From: Okeania sp. KiyG1
Lineage (GTDB): Bacteria; Cyanobacteriota; Cyanobacteriia; Cyanobacteriales; Microcoleaceae
Assembly (NCBI RefSeq): GCF_014132355.1
Contig: NZ_BLZO01000091.1
Location: 124,001 to 188,000, forward strand
DNA: 64,000 bases
Direction of reading: 5' to 3'
In this document: piece after piece, positions 1-8,835 of the stretch
Layout: the number at the start of each line of letters is the position of its first letter
Numbering within the stretch: the stretch's first letter is position 1
Position numbers and translations under genes: made by a program
Notes under the pieces: generated by a model
What the model saw: the letters and a program-made list of their open reading frames with translations, nothing else
Database searches by the model: none
What the model was told of the DNA's origin: nothing

Positions 1-147
1 GCAATTACAAGTAAACTATATTTCATAAGATACCTTTGGCAAAACTGAATGTTCAATAAATTACTATCCAAAAATAATCAATTTATCTGACTTTTAATTT
101 TTTACTGAATAATTAATAATTCAATAATTCAATAATTCAATAATTCA

Positions 148-345
148 GGTTTAAAGCCTCCCCTTTCAAGGGGAAAAAAGCGGTCGTAGCGCAGCTTCCC
201 GTAGGGTGGGATGGCGTTTTGCTCCCCAACATATAAAGCGGAGCGGCTCTGATAAGAGCGGGTTTCCTCGCCATATCCAATAGACCAAGAGAATAAATTT
301 TTTCCTTTTATTCAATCCTATCCGTTTTAGGGAGAGGTAATTATC
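148..345 (+). repeat. Interspersed GCCTCCCC/AGGTAATTA repeat, copy A
   Basis: The copy begins with GGTTTAAAGCCTCCCCTTTC, passes through AAGCGGTCG, GGGATGGCG and CGCCATATCCAATAGACC, and ends at GAGAGGTAATTATC. The same ordered blocks recur at 7307, 8644, 13984(-), 18988(-), 45641, 47276(-), 49100 and 59633(-). GGTCG...GGATGGCG faces CGCCATATCC...GACC, so the middle can fold as a hairpin. It is a non-coding dispersed repeat of unknown mobility. Confidence 0.75.
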
Positions 346-512
346 AATTATCCATTATCAATTATCAATTATTGAATATCTTGCCTAATATTTCTTGCAC
401 CTTGTCTATATTAGGGGAGCTTAGTTTAACAACCTAGTGTGTTAACAATTTTAATTTTTGACTTACTCCTACAAAAAATCTAATCTCTCTTTGAGCTGGT
501 GATAAGATAGTA

Positions 513-651
513 ATATCATGTCCGTTTTATAGTGTGATAAAAAACTTTCTTCTTCTCTTCCTTCTTTTTTTCTCCTGTACGTCGCCCTAATGACGGCTCC
601 CCTACCTTACTCCTCCGTCGTTATTTATAAGTATTCAACCGGACATGATAT
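513..651. mobile_element. MITE-like element, ATATCATGTCCG family, copy 1
   Basis: It is bounded by a perfect 12-bp inverted repeat, ATATCATGTCCG at the left and CGGACATGATAT at the right, and is 139 bp long with no coding capacity. Its right end (TTATTTATAAGTATTCAACC before the TIR) is the reverse complement of the left ends of the copies at 59765 and 60956, which shows a family. No transposase for it is in this window. Confidence 0.7.
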
Positions 652-698
652 AACTGGCTAAGTCATTTAATAAATTCAACTCAAAATCACAAATAAAA

Positions 699-1919
699 AT
701 GTCTGAAAATAATTCTTTAATTGGTCAAACTCTCAGACAACATTACAAAATTGTAGAACAATTAGGTTGTGGAGGCGGGTTTGGAGAAACTTATATTGCT
801 GAAGATATAGATATACCAGAAAATCCTAAACCTCAGCGTGTTGTTAAACGACTAAAACCGACTATTAAGTATCAACAAGTCCAAAGATTATTCGAGCAAG
901 AAGGTCAAATTCTCAACCGACTTAGTAGATACGATAAAATTCCTACTTTGTATGCTTATTTTGAGCATAATCAAGAATTTTATCTAGTTCAAGAACTAAT
1001 AATAGGTCATGATTTAACCACAGAAATGAGTCAGCCTTGGAGTGAAGCTAAGGTGCTAAATTTTTTGTCAGAAATTTTAGAAGTTTTAGCTTTTGTACAT
1101 CAAAATGGGGTAATTCATCGAGATATTAAACCAGGGAATATTATGCGACGAGACCGCGACCAAAAATTAATGTTAATTGACTTTGGTGCGGTTAAAGAAG
1201 TAAGTAATATTGTAGTTAATTCTCAGGGAAAATCTAGTAGTACAATTGCAGTAGGTACTCCTGGTTATATGCCTGTGGAACAAGCACAAGGAAGACCACA
1301 ATTTGCTAGTGATATTTATGCTGTTGGTATTACTGCAATTCAAGCTTTGACAGGAGTTACACCCAGGAATTTTATCCAAGATGAATTAGGTGAAATAGAC
1401 TTGCAAAAATTAGCTCCTAATATTAGTGAAAAGCTGGCTAATTTTTTAACAAAAATGGTTATGGTTAATTGGAGACAGCGTTACTCGGATGCTGCTGTTG
1501 CTTTACGAGGATTACAGGGTAATATTGAACCGATTTCTGGAATATTAAATTGGATTTTATTAAAGATAACTATTGGTTTGATTTGTCAGTATAAAAATTG
1601 CGATTTTAGTATTTTTCAAAACTGTCTACAATTATTTGTAGACCGCCTTCAGCAAAATAGCAATTCTGTGAATTATGAGTTTTACAAAACTGTCAGTATG
1701 TCGCTATTAAAGGCACAGGAAAAAATTGCTATTGAATATAGAAATCAGATTGGTGGTTCTTTTCCGACAATAGTTCAATATTCACCATTTCATTCTGAGC
1801 AAAAACGAGAAAATTTGGGTTGGGTGAATCGTAAAATATCTCAGTTGAGAAGTGAATTAAAAAAATCAATCAAACAGAATATATTAGAAGTTTTCCAGAA
1901 GATATTAGTTGTTTGTTAA
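699..1919 (+). CDS. Serine/threonine protein kinase (Hanks type), possibly the N-terminal part of a kinase-ATPase fusion
   Basis: This is a eukaryotic-like protein kinase that would phosphorylate Ser/Thr on partner proteins in the cytoplasm. The kinase domain covers about residues 14-275. It shows a glycine-rich loop (LGCGGGFGE, 22-30), a candidate ATP-anchoring lysine near residue 50 (VVKRL), the catalytic loop HRDIKPGN (140-147) and the DFG motif (161-163). Activation-segment residues GTPGYMPVEQ follow. The remaining 130 residues are not recognised and contain no obvious membrane segment. The stop overlaps the next ORF. The run A_AAA_AAA at 1859-1865 is in phase with the codons, and a -1 slip there would continue without a stop into the downstream ATPase frame. 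So this may be one fused protein, a programmed frameshift, or a base missed in assembly. Kinase identity is firm; the true C-terminus is not. Confidence 0.9.
   Translation: MSENNSLIGQTLRQHYKIVEQLGCGGGFGETYIAEDIDIPENPKPQRVVKRLKPTIKYQQVQRLFEQEGQILNRLSRYDKIPTLYAYFEHNQEFYLVQELIIGHDLTTEMSQPWSEAKVLNFLSEILEVLAFVHQNGVIHRDIKPGNIMRRDRDQKLMLIDFGAVKEVSNIVVNSQGKSSSTIAVGTPGYMPVEQAQGRPQFASDIYAVGITAIQALTGVTPRNFIQDELGEIDLQKLAPNISEKLANFLTKMVMVNWRQRYSDAAVALRGLQGNIEPISGILNWILLKITIGLICQYKNCDFSIFQNCLQLFVDRLQQNSNSVNYEFYKTVSMSLLKAQEKIAIEYRNQIGGSFPTIVQYSPFHSEQKRENLGWVNRKISQLRSELKKSIKQNILEVFQKILVVC
1859..1865 (+). other. In-phase A_AAA_AAA slippery heptamer between kinase and ATPase frames
   Basis: In the kinase frame the codons are TTA AAA AAA TCA, so the seven A residues fit the X_XXY_YYZ rule for -1 frameshifting. 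After a -1 slip the frame reads on as KKINQTEYIRSFPEDISCLL and then the ATPase, with no stop codon. I did not identify a clear downstream stimulatory structure. Confidence 0.6.
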
Positions 1920-3520
1920 TTCCTTTGCCTCCTGTAGATGAAATTAAGAATTTATGCCAAAGTTTTATTCGGGTTTTACTCCAGGGAGATGAACCAGATG
2001 GATATTTAGAAAAGCTGCAAAGAGATGTGGGAGGGTTATTAAATTTAGTAGCTGTTAATTTTATGCAACAAATGCGTCAGAATCAATTAGTAGAAGAAAT
2101 TTTTGAATGTGACTTTTTAGAGGTCATTAATCAACAACTATCAGAGGATAAATTGACTCTAGAAGATTTAGAGAAGTCTCTCCAAAAAGTTAGATTAGAA
2201 TTAACTGAATTAAGCATTCAGCAGGAAAAATCAAAAACAGCGATTATTTCACAACCTCTTAATTTTGATGTTACACAACCAGGTAATTCACAAATTGAAG
2301 AAGGAAGAAGGAAGAAGGAAGAAGGAAGAAGGAAAAAGTGGATGGGGACTCAAACCCCAATCAATTTCCAACACAATGAAAAGGAGCTATTTGAAGAAGG
2401 AAGAAGGAAGAAGGAAGAAGGAAGAAGGAAGAAGGAAGAAGAAGGGGGGAAGAAGAAGTGGATGGGGACTCAAACCCCAATCAATTTCCAACACAATGAA
2501 AAGGAGCTATTACTGGATACTCCCTCTGGTCAAGTAGCACTTTATTCTCCCTTTTATATAGAGCGATCGCCCATAGAGTCAGAGTGTTATGAAACTATTA
2601 TGAATCCGGGAGCTTTGATTAGAGTTAAAGCACCTCGACAGATGGGAAAAACTTCTTTAATGAGTAGAATTTTGAATTATGCTGAACAGCAAGGATATTG
2701 TAAAGCTTGTTTAAATTTTCAGTCAGCAGATGAGGACTTTTTGACTAATCTTGATTTATTTTTAAAGTGGTTTTGTGCCAGTATTACTAATGAACTGAAT
2801 CTAGAAGAAAAATTATCGGAATATTGGCAAGGAGTATTAGGAAGTAAAAATAAATGTACAAATTATTTTCAAAGATATCTACTTTCAGAAATTTCTACTC
2901 CTTTAGTTTTAGGGTTAGATGAAGTAGACCAAGTTTTTCAACACCCAGAAATTGCTACTTCCTTTTTTGCTTTGCTCAGGACTTGGCATGAACGTGGTAA
3001 AAATGAAGTAGTTTGGCAAAAATTAAGGTTAGTAATTGTACATTCAAAAGAAGTTTATATTCCTCTAAATATTAATCAGTCACCTTTTAATGTCGGTTTG
3101 CCCATAGAGTTACGAGAACTCAACTGGGAAGAAGTAGAAAATTTAGTAAAATTACATCATTTAGAATTGTCTTCAGAACAGATAAAAGAATTAATGGCAA
3201 TGGTAGGAGGACATCCTTATTTAGTACGTCAAGCTCTCTATCAAATTGCTCGGGGAAGAATAACATTAGAAAAGCTATTACAGGTTGCTCCGACAGAAGA
3301 AGGCCCCTATTGTGACCACCTACGTCGCCACTTAAATAATCTGGAAGAAAATCCAGAGTTATTAACAGCAATTAAACAAATTATTACTATAGATTACCCT
3401 ATACCTATAGGCACAAAAGAAGGATTCAAATTACGCAGTATGGGATTAGTAAAGTTTCAAGGTAATTTAGTCATGCCTCTATGTGAATTGTATCGGAGAT
3501 ATTTTAGTTATCGACTGTGA
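1913..3520 (+). CDS. AAA-like domain ATPase (AAA_35 type) with heptamer repeats inside its coding sequence
   Basis: The likely role is an ATP-driven signalling or scaffold protein working with the overlapping upstream kinase. About the first 110 residues are helical and unrecognised. Residues 130-200 are two low-complexity blocks built from EEGRRKK units, each followed by the same WMGTQTPINFQHNEKEL segment. The C-terminal domain from about 205 is AAA-like. It opens with SPFYIERSPIE, followed by the P-loop-like VKAPRQMGKTSL, the acidic LGLDEVDQVF and GGHPYLVRQALY, which are typical of pfam AAA_35. The start is uncertain. A TTG at 1913 is the only early option in this frame, and the frame is open upstream to the A7 run at 1859, so a -1 fusion to the kinase is plausible. 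The GGAAGAA heptamers inside the gene are 7 bp, so loss or gain of a number of units not divisible by three would shift the frame. Confidence 0.8.
   Translation: MLIPLPPVDEIKNLCQSFIRVLLQGDEPDGYLEKLQRDVGGLLNLVAVNFMQQMRQNQLVEEIFECDFLEVINQQLSEDKLTLEDLEKSLQKVRLELTELSIQQEKSKTAIISQPLNFDVTQPGNSQIEEGRRKKEEGRRKKWMGTQTPINFQHNEKELFEEGRRKKEEGRRKKEEEGGKKKWMGTQTPINFQHNEKELLLDTPSGQVALYSPFYIERSPIESECYETIMNPGALIRVKAPRQMGKTSLMSRILNYAEQQGYCKACLNFQSADEDFLTNLDLFLKWFCASITNELNLEEKLSEYWQGVLGSKNKCTNYFQRYLLSEISTPLVLGLDEVDQVFQHPEIATSFFALLRTWHERGKNEVVWQKLRLVIVHSKEVYIPLNINQSPFNVGLPIELRELNWEEVENLVKLHHLELSSEQIKELMAMVGGHPYLVRQALYQIARGRITLEKLLQVAPTEEGPYCDHLRRHLNNLEENPELLTAIKQIITIDYPIPIGTKEGFKLRSMGLVKFQGNLVMPLCELYRRYFSYRL
2298..2511 (+). 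repeat. Heptamer (GGAAGAA) arrays plus a duplicated 120-bp unit within the ATPase gene
   Basis: Two runs of GGAAGAA units (about 2298-2335 and 2395-2455) are each followed by the same roughly 55-bp segment (2336-2391 and 2456-2511). The period is 120 bp, or 40 codons, so the duplication keeps the frame. The same heptamer fills spacers at 5171-5795, which suggests a spacer repeat has invaded this coding region. Confidence 0.85.
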
Positions 3521-4190
3521 AGCAATTTCAGTTATAGCGCTACGCGCTAGGGAATAGGGAATAGGGAATAGGCAACAGGTAAGAAGGTTTGCTGGACTTT
3601 TTACTATTAGTAAATAACCAATTCTTGTTTAAAATCTCATTTGAAAACGCTATATCAGTCAAAGTATCAAAATCCTAAATTTACATCTATGAATTTGTTT
3701 AAAAATATTATATTTTCACCATTTTATCCTGTAGCCAGTCTATAAACAATGTATTAAAGAAGCAGTCAGCGGTCAGCAGTCAGCAATCAGCAGACTTTTT
3801 TGAGAAGCCCTCTTTTGTGGAGTATTCCCTTAGGAAAGAAGATTTCAACTCCTCCTTTTTTGTGATTTTTTTCGATCTAATTGGTATAAGAAAATGTTTA
3901 TAAATCATTAGACATCTCCATAAAAGAGGGAGTAGGGAGTAGCCGGAAATAATTAATGTATATAGTACGGGAATTAATTTTATTTTTTATTATTGGAGAT
4001 TCTATTATTATCTTAGCTCTTGACAATGTACTATCTAAATAAGATATTATGTAAACATTTCCTACGGAATGCTCCGCTAATAGCTAAATGCTTACGAGAT
4101 TATTGTTTATATAACTAAAATACCATAATTAAAAGTGCATCAAATGTGTTTATTTGCTCCTAATAAAACCCTAGTTATCATCCTGTAAAT
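3521..4190. other. Spacer without a gene
   Basis: It contains short 7-bp repeats (GGAATAG at about 3550-3573 and a CAGCAGT-like run at about 3765-3793) and otherwise AT-rich sequence. I see no coding region or RNA gene. Confidence 0.5.
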
Positions 4191-5171
4191 ATGCTTTCAA
4201 TTAACAAATATTTATCCTCGCTAAACAATCAGCGAAAATTCGCAAGATTACTCAGAAGTATACTGAGATTTATCTATAGTTTATTAGAAATTGCTACTAT
4301 TTTACTCACCGTTATTTTGTTGATTTTAGGGATTATTTATATTGAAAATACCATAGAACAAAAAACAGAGTGGGGTAAAGCTTTTCTAGAATCCCTTGAA
4401 GACTCAGAAATTCTAGGAACTATTGAAAATATTAGCGTTGTCACAGCATTAGTGATTTACGTTAGGTGGGGAAAAAAGAAATCCCATTATCAAGCTTGGC
4501 AGGTCATTGACTCTGCCCAAGGATTACAAATTAGCTATGCTAGAATCAAAGCGCTAGAAGAACTTGTAAAAGGAGGTGTTTGTTTAAAAGGTTTATCTTT
4601 ACCTAAAACCAATTTAGACCAAGTTAATTTAGTAGATGTAGATTTTAAAGAAGCAAATCTTCAAGGGGCAAAACTTTTAGAAGCCAACCTTCAAGGAGGT
4701 AAATTTGAATTAACTCAATTACAAGGAGCTTTTCTGTGGGGAGCAAATCTTCAAGATACTTTCTTTCTCTTAACTCAACTTCAAAAAGCAAATCTTTGTT
4801 CAGCAAATCTAAAAAATGCCGATCTTGAGGGAGTTAATCTCTTAGAAGCAAATTTACAAAAAGCGAATTTGGAGGGAGCTTATATACTAGGAAATCTTCA
4901 AGGTGTTGACTTACAAGAAGCAAATTTAAAAGGTGCAAATTTGCAAGGTTGTTATCTGAAAAATGCTAATTTTCAAAGTGCAAATTTGAAAGGAGTAAAC
5001 TTACAAGAAGCGAATTTACAAGGAGCAAATTTTCAAGATGCTAATCTACAAGATACCAACCTACAAAAAGTAAAAGGACTGAATCCATTACAGATTAAAT
5101 CTGCTAATAACTGGCAACAAGCTAAATATTCTAAAGAATTTTATTCTCAGCTAAATTTACCAGAGAAATGA
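4191..5171 (+). CDS. Membrane-anchored pentapeptide-repeat protein
   Basis: The N-terminal 65 residues contain a strongly hydrophobic segment (LLEIATILLTVILLILGIIY, about 31-50) that would anchor the protein in a membrane. A second weak hydrophobic stretch lies near VVTALVIYV. From about residue 135 to 305 the protein is made of A(N/D)L-Q-x pentapeptides such as LQGAN, LQEAN and LKGAN, which form a right-handed quadrilateral beta-helix. One position, 'LGNLQGV', is short by a residue, which would kink the helix. The short non-repeat tail ends in LNLPEK. Pentapeptide proteins are very numerous in cyanobacteria and most have no known partner, so no specific function is claimed. The first in-frame ATG was taken as start. 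GGAAGAA heptamers start immediately at the stop codon. Confidence 0.85.
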   Translation: MLSINKYLSSLNNQRKFARLLRSILRFIYSLLEIATILLTVILLILGIIYIENTIEQKTEWGKAFLESLEDSEILGTIENISVVTALVIYVRWGKKKSHYQAWQVIDSAQGLQISYARIKALEELVKGGVCLKGLSLPKTNLDQVNLVDVDFKEANLQGAKLLEANLQGGKFELTQLQGAFLWGANLQDTFFLLTQLQKANLCSANLKNADLEGVNLLEANLQKANLEGAYILGNLQGVDLQEANLKGANLQGCYLKNANFQSANLKGVNLQEANLQGANFQDANLQDTNLQKVKGLNPLQIKSANNWQQAKYSKEFYSQLNLPEK

Positions 5172-5967
5172 AGGAAGAAGGAAGAAGGAAGAAGGAAGAA
5201 GGAAGAAGGAAGAAGGCAGAAGGAAGAAGGCAGAAAGAAGAAGGAAGAAGGCAGAAGGGTAAATTGCTTAATTCCCTTTCCTAGGGAATGCTGCACAAAG
5301 AGCATAAGTACCTTTTGACCTCTGCCTTTGAGGTAATAATTATTAATTATTAATTATTAATTATTAATTGTTGAACTGTTCCCTAAAATCTACAATATCT
5401 CATAACTCAAATAAGATTGCTAAATAATATGAACAAAAGTCACATTCGGCTCAACAAAACCACAAAGGAAGAAGGAAGAAGGAAGAAGGAAGAAGGAAGA
5501 AGGAAGAAGGAAGAAGGAAGAAGGAAGAAGGCAGAAGGGTAAATTGCTTAATTCCCTTTCCTAGGGAATGCTGCACAAAGAGCATAAGTACCTTTTGACC
5601 TCTGCCTTTGAGGTAATAATTATTAATTATTAATTATTAATTATTAATTATTAATTGTTGAACTGTTCCCTAAAATCTACAATATCTCATAAGTCAAATA
5701 AGATTGCTAAATAATATGAACAAAAGTCACATTCGGCTCAACAAAACCACAAAGGAAGAAGGAAGAAGGAAGAAGGAAGAAGGAAGAAGGCAGAAGGGTA
5801 AATTGCTTAATTCCCTTTCCTAGGGAATGCTGCACAAAGAGCATAAGTACCTTTTGACCTCTGCCTTTGAGGTAATAATTATTAATTATTAATTATTAAT
5901 TATTAATTGTTGAACTGTTCCCTAAAATCTACAATATCTCATAAGTCAAATAAGATTGCTAAATAAT
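5171..5967. repeat. Tandem repeats of the galT upstream region and first codons, with GGAAGAA arrays
   Basis: Three copies of one block occur in tandem. Each has a GGAAGAA heptamer array, then GGGTAAATTGCTTAATTCCC, a TTAATTA heptamer array, and AATAATATGAACAAAAGTCA. The anchor GCAGAAGGGT falls at 5250, 5531 and 5790, so the periods are 281 and 259 bp and differ only through array length. The first two copies carry the first 11 codons of galT before running into the next heptamer array. Only the last continues into the real gene at 5968. The upstream ATGs at 5430 and 5716 therefore open short aborted reading frames. Confidence 0.9.
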
Positions 5968-6966
5968 ATGAACAAAAGTCACATTCGGCTCAACAAAACC
6001 ACAAGAGAATGGGTTATTTATGCGCCAAACCGAGGCAAACGTCCCCAGGATTTTCAACAAGAAAATATAGTACAAGAAAAAGTAGAAAGTCACTCTCCAA
6101 ATTGCCCTTTTTGTACTGGTAATGAAGAGCGTCTAGGAGGTATTTTATTCGAGAAACGAAACCCAGAAAATACTAACTGGCAAGTGCGGGTAGTTCCTAA
6201 TAGATTTCCCGCTTTAACCCCTGAAGAAAATACCGATCGAAAATTAGAAGGAATTTATCTGACCATGCCTGGTTATGGTAGACATGAAGTAATTATTGAA
6301 AGTCCCGACCATAGCAAAGATATTCCCACAATGTCTATCCAAGAAGTAGAGGCAATAATTGATACTTACTATCAACGTTACATCGAGCTTATGGAAATAG
6401 ATGAAAGTATGATGGTCATTATATTTAGAAATCATGGTAAAAAAGCAGGTGCTTCTTTACGTCATCCTCATTCTCAAATTATTGCTACTAGCATTGTTCC
6501 CCAACATCGGCGCTGGCAAGAAGAGGAAGCTCAAAGATATTATGATGAATTTGGGAGCTGTTTATACTGTGATATATTAGCATTTGAAAAACAAAATAAA
6601 ACGCGAGTAATTGAGGAAAATTCATCATTTTTAGCTTTTATTCCTTTTGCTGCTAAAGCACCTTTTGAAATCTGGATTATGCCAAAAGAACATCAAGGTG
6701 ATTTTGGTAGTATTTCAGAGCAAGAAAAATCTGATTTTGCATTAATTCTCAAAAATATTCTAACTAAATTATCAGAAAAATTAAATGACCCAGATTATAA
6801 TTATGTAATTAATACTGCTGCTCGTTATAAAGCAGAAGAACCTCAAGTTCATTGGTATTGTTTAATTGAACCTCGACTTACCACACCGGCAGGTTTTGAA
6901 ATTGCTTCTGGTATTAGAATTAATCCCTCCCTTCCAGAATTAGATGCAGAATTTTTAACTACTTAG
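5968..6966 (+). CDS. galT: Galactose-1-phosphate uridylyltransferase
   Basis: This is the Leloir-pathway enzyme that swaps UMP between UDP-glucose and galactose-1-phosphate. The family layout is clear. Residues 46-49 (CPFC) are the first zinc-site cysteines, NRFPAL lies near 78, and the active-site triad HPHSQI at 166-171 has the nucleophilic His168. A C-terminal half has CLYC and the later conserved WYCLIEPRL. Length (332 residues) fits the family. I chose ATG 5968 over the upstream TTG at 5956 because the copied upstream blocks also preserve this ATG and its context. Nothing in the neighbourhood suggests a galactose operon. The repeated 5' end should strongly affect expression, since two decoy start regions precede the true one. 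Confidence 0.9.
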   Translation: MNKSHIRLNKTTREWVIYAPNRGKRPQDFQQENIVQEKVESHSPNCPFCTGNEERLGGILFEKRNPENTNWQVRVVPNRFPALTPEENTDRKLEGIYLTMPGYGRHEVIIESPDHSKDIPTMSIQEVEAIIDTYYQRYIELMEIDESMMVIIFRNHGKKAGASLRHPHSQIIATSIVPQHRRWQEEEAQRYYDEFGSCLYCDILAFEKQNKTRVIEENSSFLAFIPFAAKAPFEIWIMPKEHQGDFGSISEQEKSDFALILKNILTKLSEKLNDPDYNYVINTAARYKAEEPQVHWYCLIEPRLTTPAGFEIASGIRINPSLPELDAEFLTT

Positions 6967-7688
6967 GGTTTGCTGAAAAAGTCTTTTTGTGAAGGTAGGG
7001 AGTAGGGAGTAGGGAGTAGGGAGTAGTTAAGAGTAAGGATTTAGAGGAGTTACAAAGGAAGTAATTGAAAAAATAGTTTCTGAATTTGTCTGTCTTAGTT
7101 AATGTAAAATGCTAAGTTTTTCAACCTGAGCAGCCTAAAAACTTGCACTTTTTCAGACCCTAAAAATACTGAAATATTTATCTATAAATGCTTTTATGTT
7201 TAATCAGCAAGCCCTACTTAATAACAGGGAATATTCAACAATTAATAATGAATAATTAATAATTAACAATTACCGAATAATTAATAATGAATAATTAAAT
7301 AATTCACGCCTTGAAGCCTCCCCTTTTAAGGGCAAAAAAGAGGTCGTTTGCTTTGCAACGCTGGCGCGAAAAGCGCAGCTTCCCGAAGGGTGGGATGGCG
7401 TTTGCTACCGCAAAGCTTTCCGTTCCGGAATGCTACCGCAAACGCTAACAGCGGAGCGGCTCTGTCAAGAGCGGGTCTCGGAGCCATATCCAATGGACTA
7501 AGAGAAGAAATAATATTTCCTTATATTCAATTCTGTAACAGTTTTAACCAGAGGTAATTATCAATTATCAATTATCCATTATCCATTAATGAACTCCCCT
7601 TAAAAGAGGAGGTTTTAAAGCACAATTTTTCGGTAAGGAAAACATTCTTCCTTCTTCCTTCTTCCCTCTTCCTTCTGCCTTCTGCCTT
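6967..7688. other. Spacer with heptamer runs and an interspersed repeat
   Basis: It holds a GGGAGTA run (about 7000-7024), the AGGGTTTGCTGAAAAAG motif that also appears at about 13912 and 27425, AT heptamers, and repeat copy B (7307-7560). An open frame across 7348-7557 lies entirely within the repeat and is not a gene. Confidence 0.6.
7307..7560 (+). repeat. Interspersed GCCTCCCC/AGGTAATTA repeat, copy B
   Basis: It begins TTGAAGCCTCCCCTTTTAAG and ends AACCAGAGGTAATTA. Compared with the shorter copy H it carries extra GC-rich inserts (GCGAAAAGCGCAGCTTCCCG, and TCCGTTCCGGAATGCTACCG), so these copies themselves contain smaller repeats. Confidence 0.75.
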
Positions 7689-8339
7689 CTAAATTGATGC
7701 AGCAAGAGCAATAGCTCCCACAATAATTTGATGTTCTTGTATTTGAATTCTTTTGTGCAAAGTTTCTGGTGTATCGTCAGGCAAAATTGGTACAGCCGCC
7801 TGCATTAAAATTGGACCATTATCTACTTCTACATCTACTAAATGTACCGTACAACCAGTTATTTTTACTCCAGCTTCTAATGCTTGTTCGATTGCTTTAA
7901 TACCTCGAAAACTAGGTAATAAACTGGGATGAATATTGATAACTTGATTGGGAAAAGCATCTATTAAAACTTTAGTAACAATTCGCATCCAACCAGCCAT
8001 AATCACCCACTCTACATCATATTCTTTTAGAGTTTCAACAATTTTGCCGTCAAATTTTTCTCTATTTTTGCATTCTCGATGATTTAATAATATTGTCGGC
8101 ACGCCCCATTTTTCTGCTCTTGTTTTAACCTTTGCTCCAGGATTGTTATAAATCATTACCTGAACTTGAGCATTTAATTTTTGATTATTTATAGCCTCCA
8201 TAATAGCCTCAAAATTACTACCACTTCCAGAGGCGAGAATTCCTAATTTTAAAGGAGGATTTTTTGCCGAAAAATTATCGGGGATAGCTGGAGAAATTAG
8301 AAAAGAATTAGAATTGAGTTGTTGAGCTTCTGTTGTCAT
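7689..8339 (-). CDS. purN: Phosphoribosylglycinamide formyltransferase
   Basis: This enzyme transfers a formyl group from 10-formyl-tetrahydrofolate to GAR, the third step of purine synthesis, in the cytoplasm. KLGILASGSGSNFEA (31-45) is the phosphate-binding start of the fold. The catalytic residues are visible: Asn135 and His137 in INIHPSLLP, and Asp173 in VDNGPIL. MAGWMRI and SFRGIKAIEQAL are also typical. About 30 extra residues precede the core, and the ATG at 8339 is the only good start upstream of it. Gene length (216 aa) otherwise fits. It stands alone between repeat-rich spacers, with a heptamer-like CTTCCTT run just beyond its 3' end. Confidence 0.95.
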   Translation of the reverse strand: MTTEAQQLNSNSFLISPAIPDNFSAKNPPLKLGILASGSGSNFEAIMEAINNQKLNAQVQVMIYNNPGAKVKTRAEKWGVPTILLNHRECKNREKFDGKIVETLKEYDVEWVIMAGWMRIVTKVLIDAFPNQVINIHPSLLPSFRGIKAIEQALEAGVKITGCTVHLVDVEVDNGPILMQAAVPILPDDTPETLHKRIQIQEHQIIVGAIALAASI

Positions 8340-8835
8340 TTTTTTAAGTTAAATAGTGGGAATTGTTTAGATTATATAGCAGAAGGAAGAAGGAATACCG
8401 TTTCACGGAAGTTATAAGTCATAAGTCAAAAGTCAAAAGTTAAGATTTTATAGCCTCAAAACTTTGATACTACAGTAATTTACGGAAGTTATTTAACATT
8501 TAAAGGAGCGAAACTATTTGTGACATCTTGAAAGTGAATTGGTATAAGAAGTAAGAAAGCTTTTGTTATTTTAGGAGAGAAGGTTAATGTTTCATCGGAG
8601 CGCCATTGCCAAATATTCTTCAATCTCCTTACCGAATAACTAGGGTTTAAAGCCTCTCTTTTAAAAAAGAAAAAATAGACAAGAAAAAATTTTCCTTTGA
8701 GTTAATCCTATCCGCTTTCAAGGAGAGGTAATTATTAATTATTAATTATTAATTATTAATTATTAATTGTTGAAACTCCCCATCTCCCCACGATACAATA
8801 TATCAAACAACTCCCAAATCAATCTGGAGGTAATT
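8340..8835. other. Spacer with a truncated interspersed repeat
   Basis: It contains a GTCAAAA run (about 8415-8440), repeat copy C (8644-8735) lacking its middle, and an AATTATT heptamer array (about 8732-8768) ending shortly before the Uma2 gene. No gene is seen. Confidence 0.5.
8644..8735 (+). repeat. Interspersed GCCTCCCC/AGGTAATTA repeat, copy C (middle deleted)
   Basis: It begins GGTTTAAAGCCTCTCTTTTA and ends CAAGGAGAGGTAATTATT. The GGTCG...GCCATATCC hairpin region is missing, leaving 92 bp. Confidence 0.65.

Larger units (their letters stand above)
1..698. other. Repeat-rich spacer upstream of the kinase
   Basis: I see no gene here. The stretch holds an AT-rich heptamer-like run (about 100-147), one copy of the interspersed GCCTCCCC...AGGTAATTA repeat (148-345), and a small inverted-repeat element (513-651) that ends about 48 bases before the kinase start. 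The kinase promoter must lie in or beside that small element. Confidence 0.6.

Noticed and set aside
7348-7557. A 69-codon frame
   Set aside because: It lies wholly inside interspersed repeat copy B and has no similarity to a protein that I can see.
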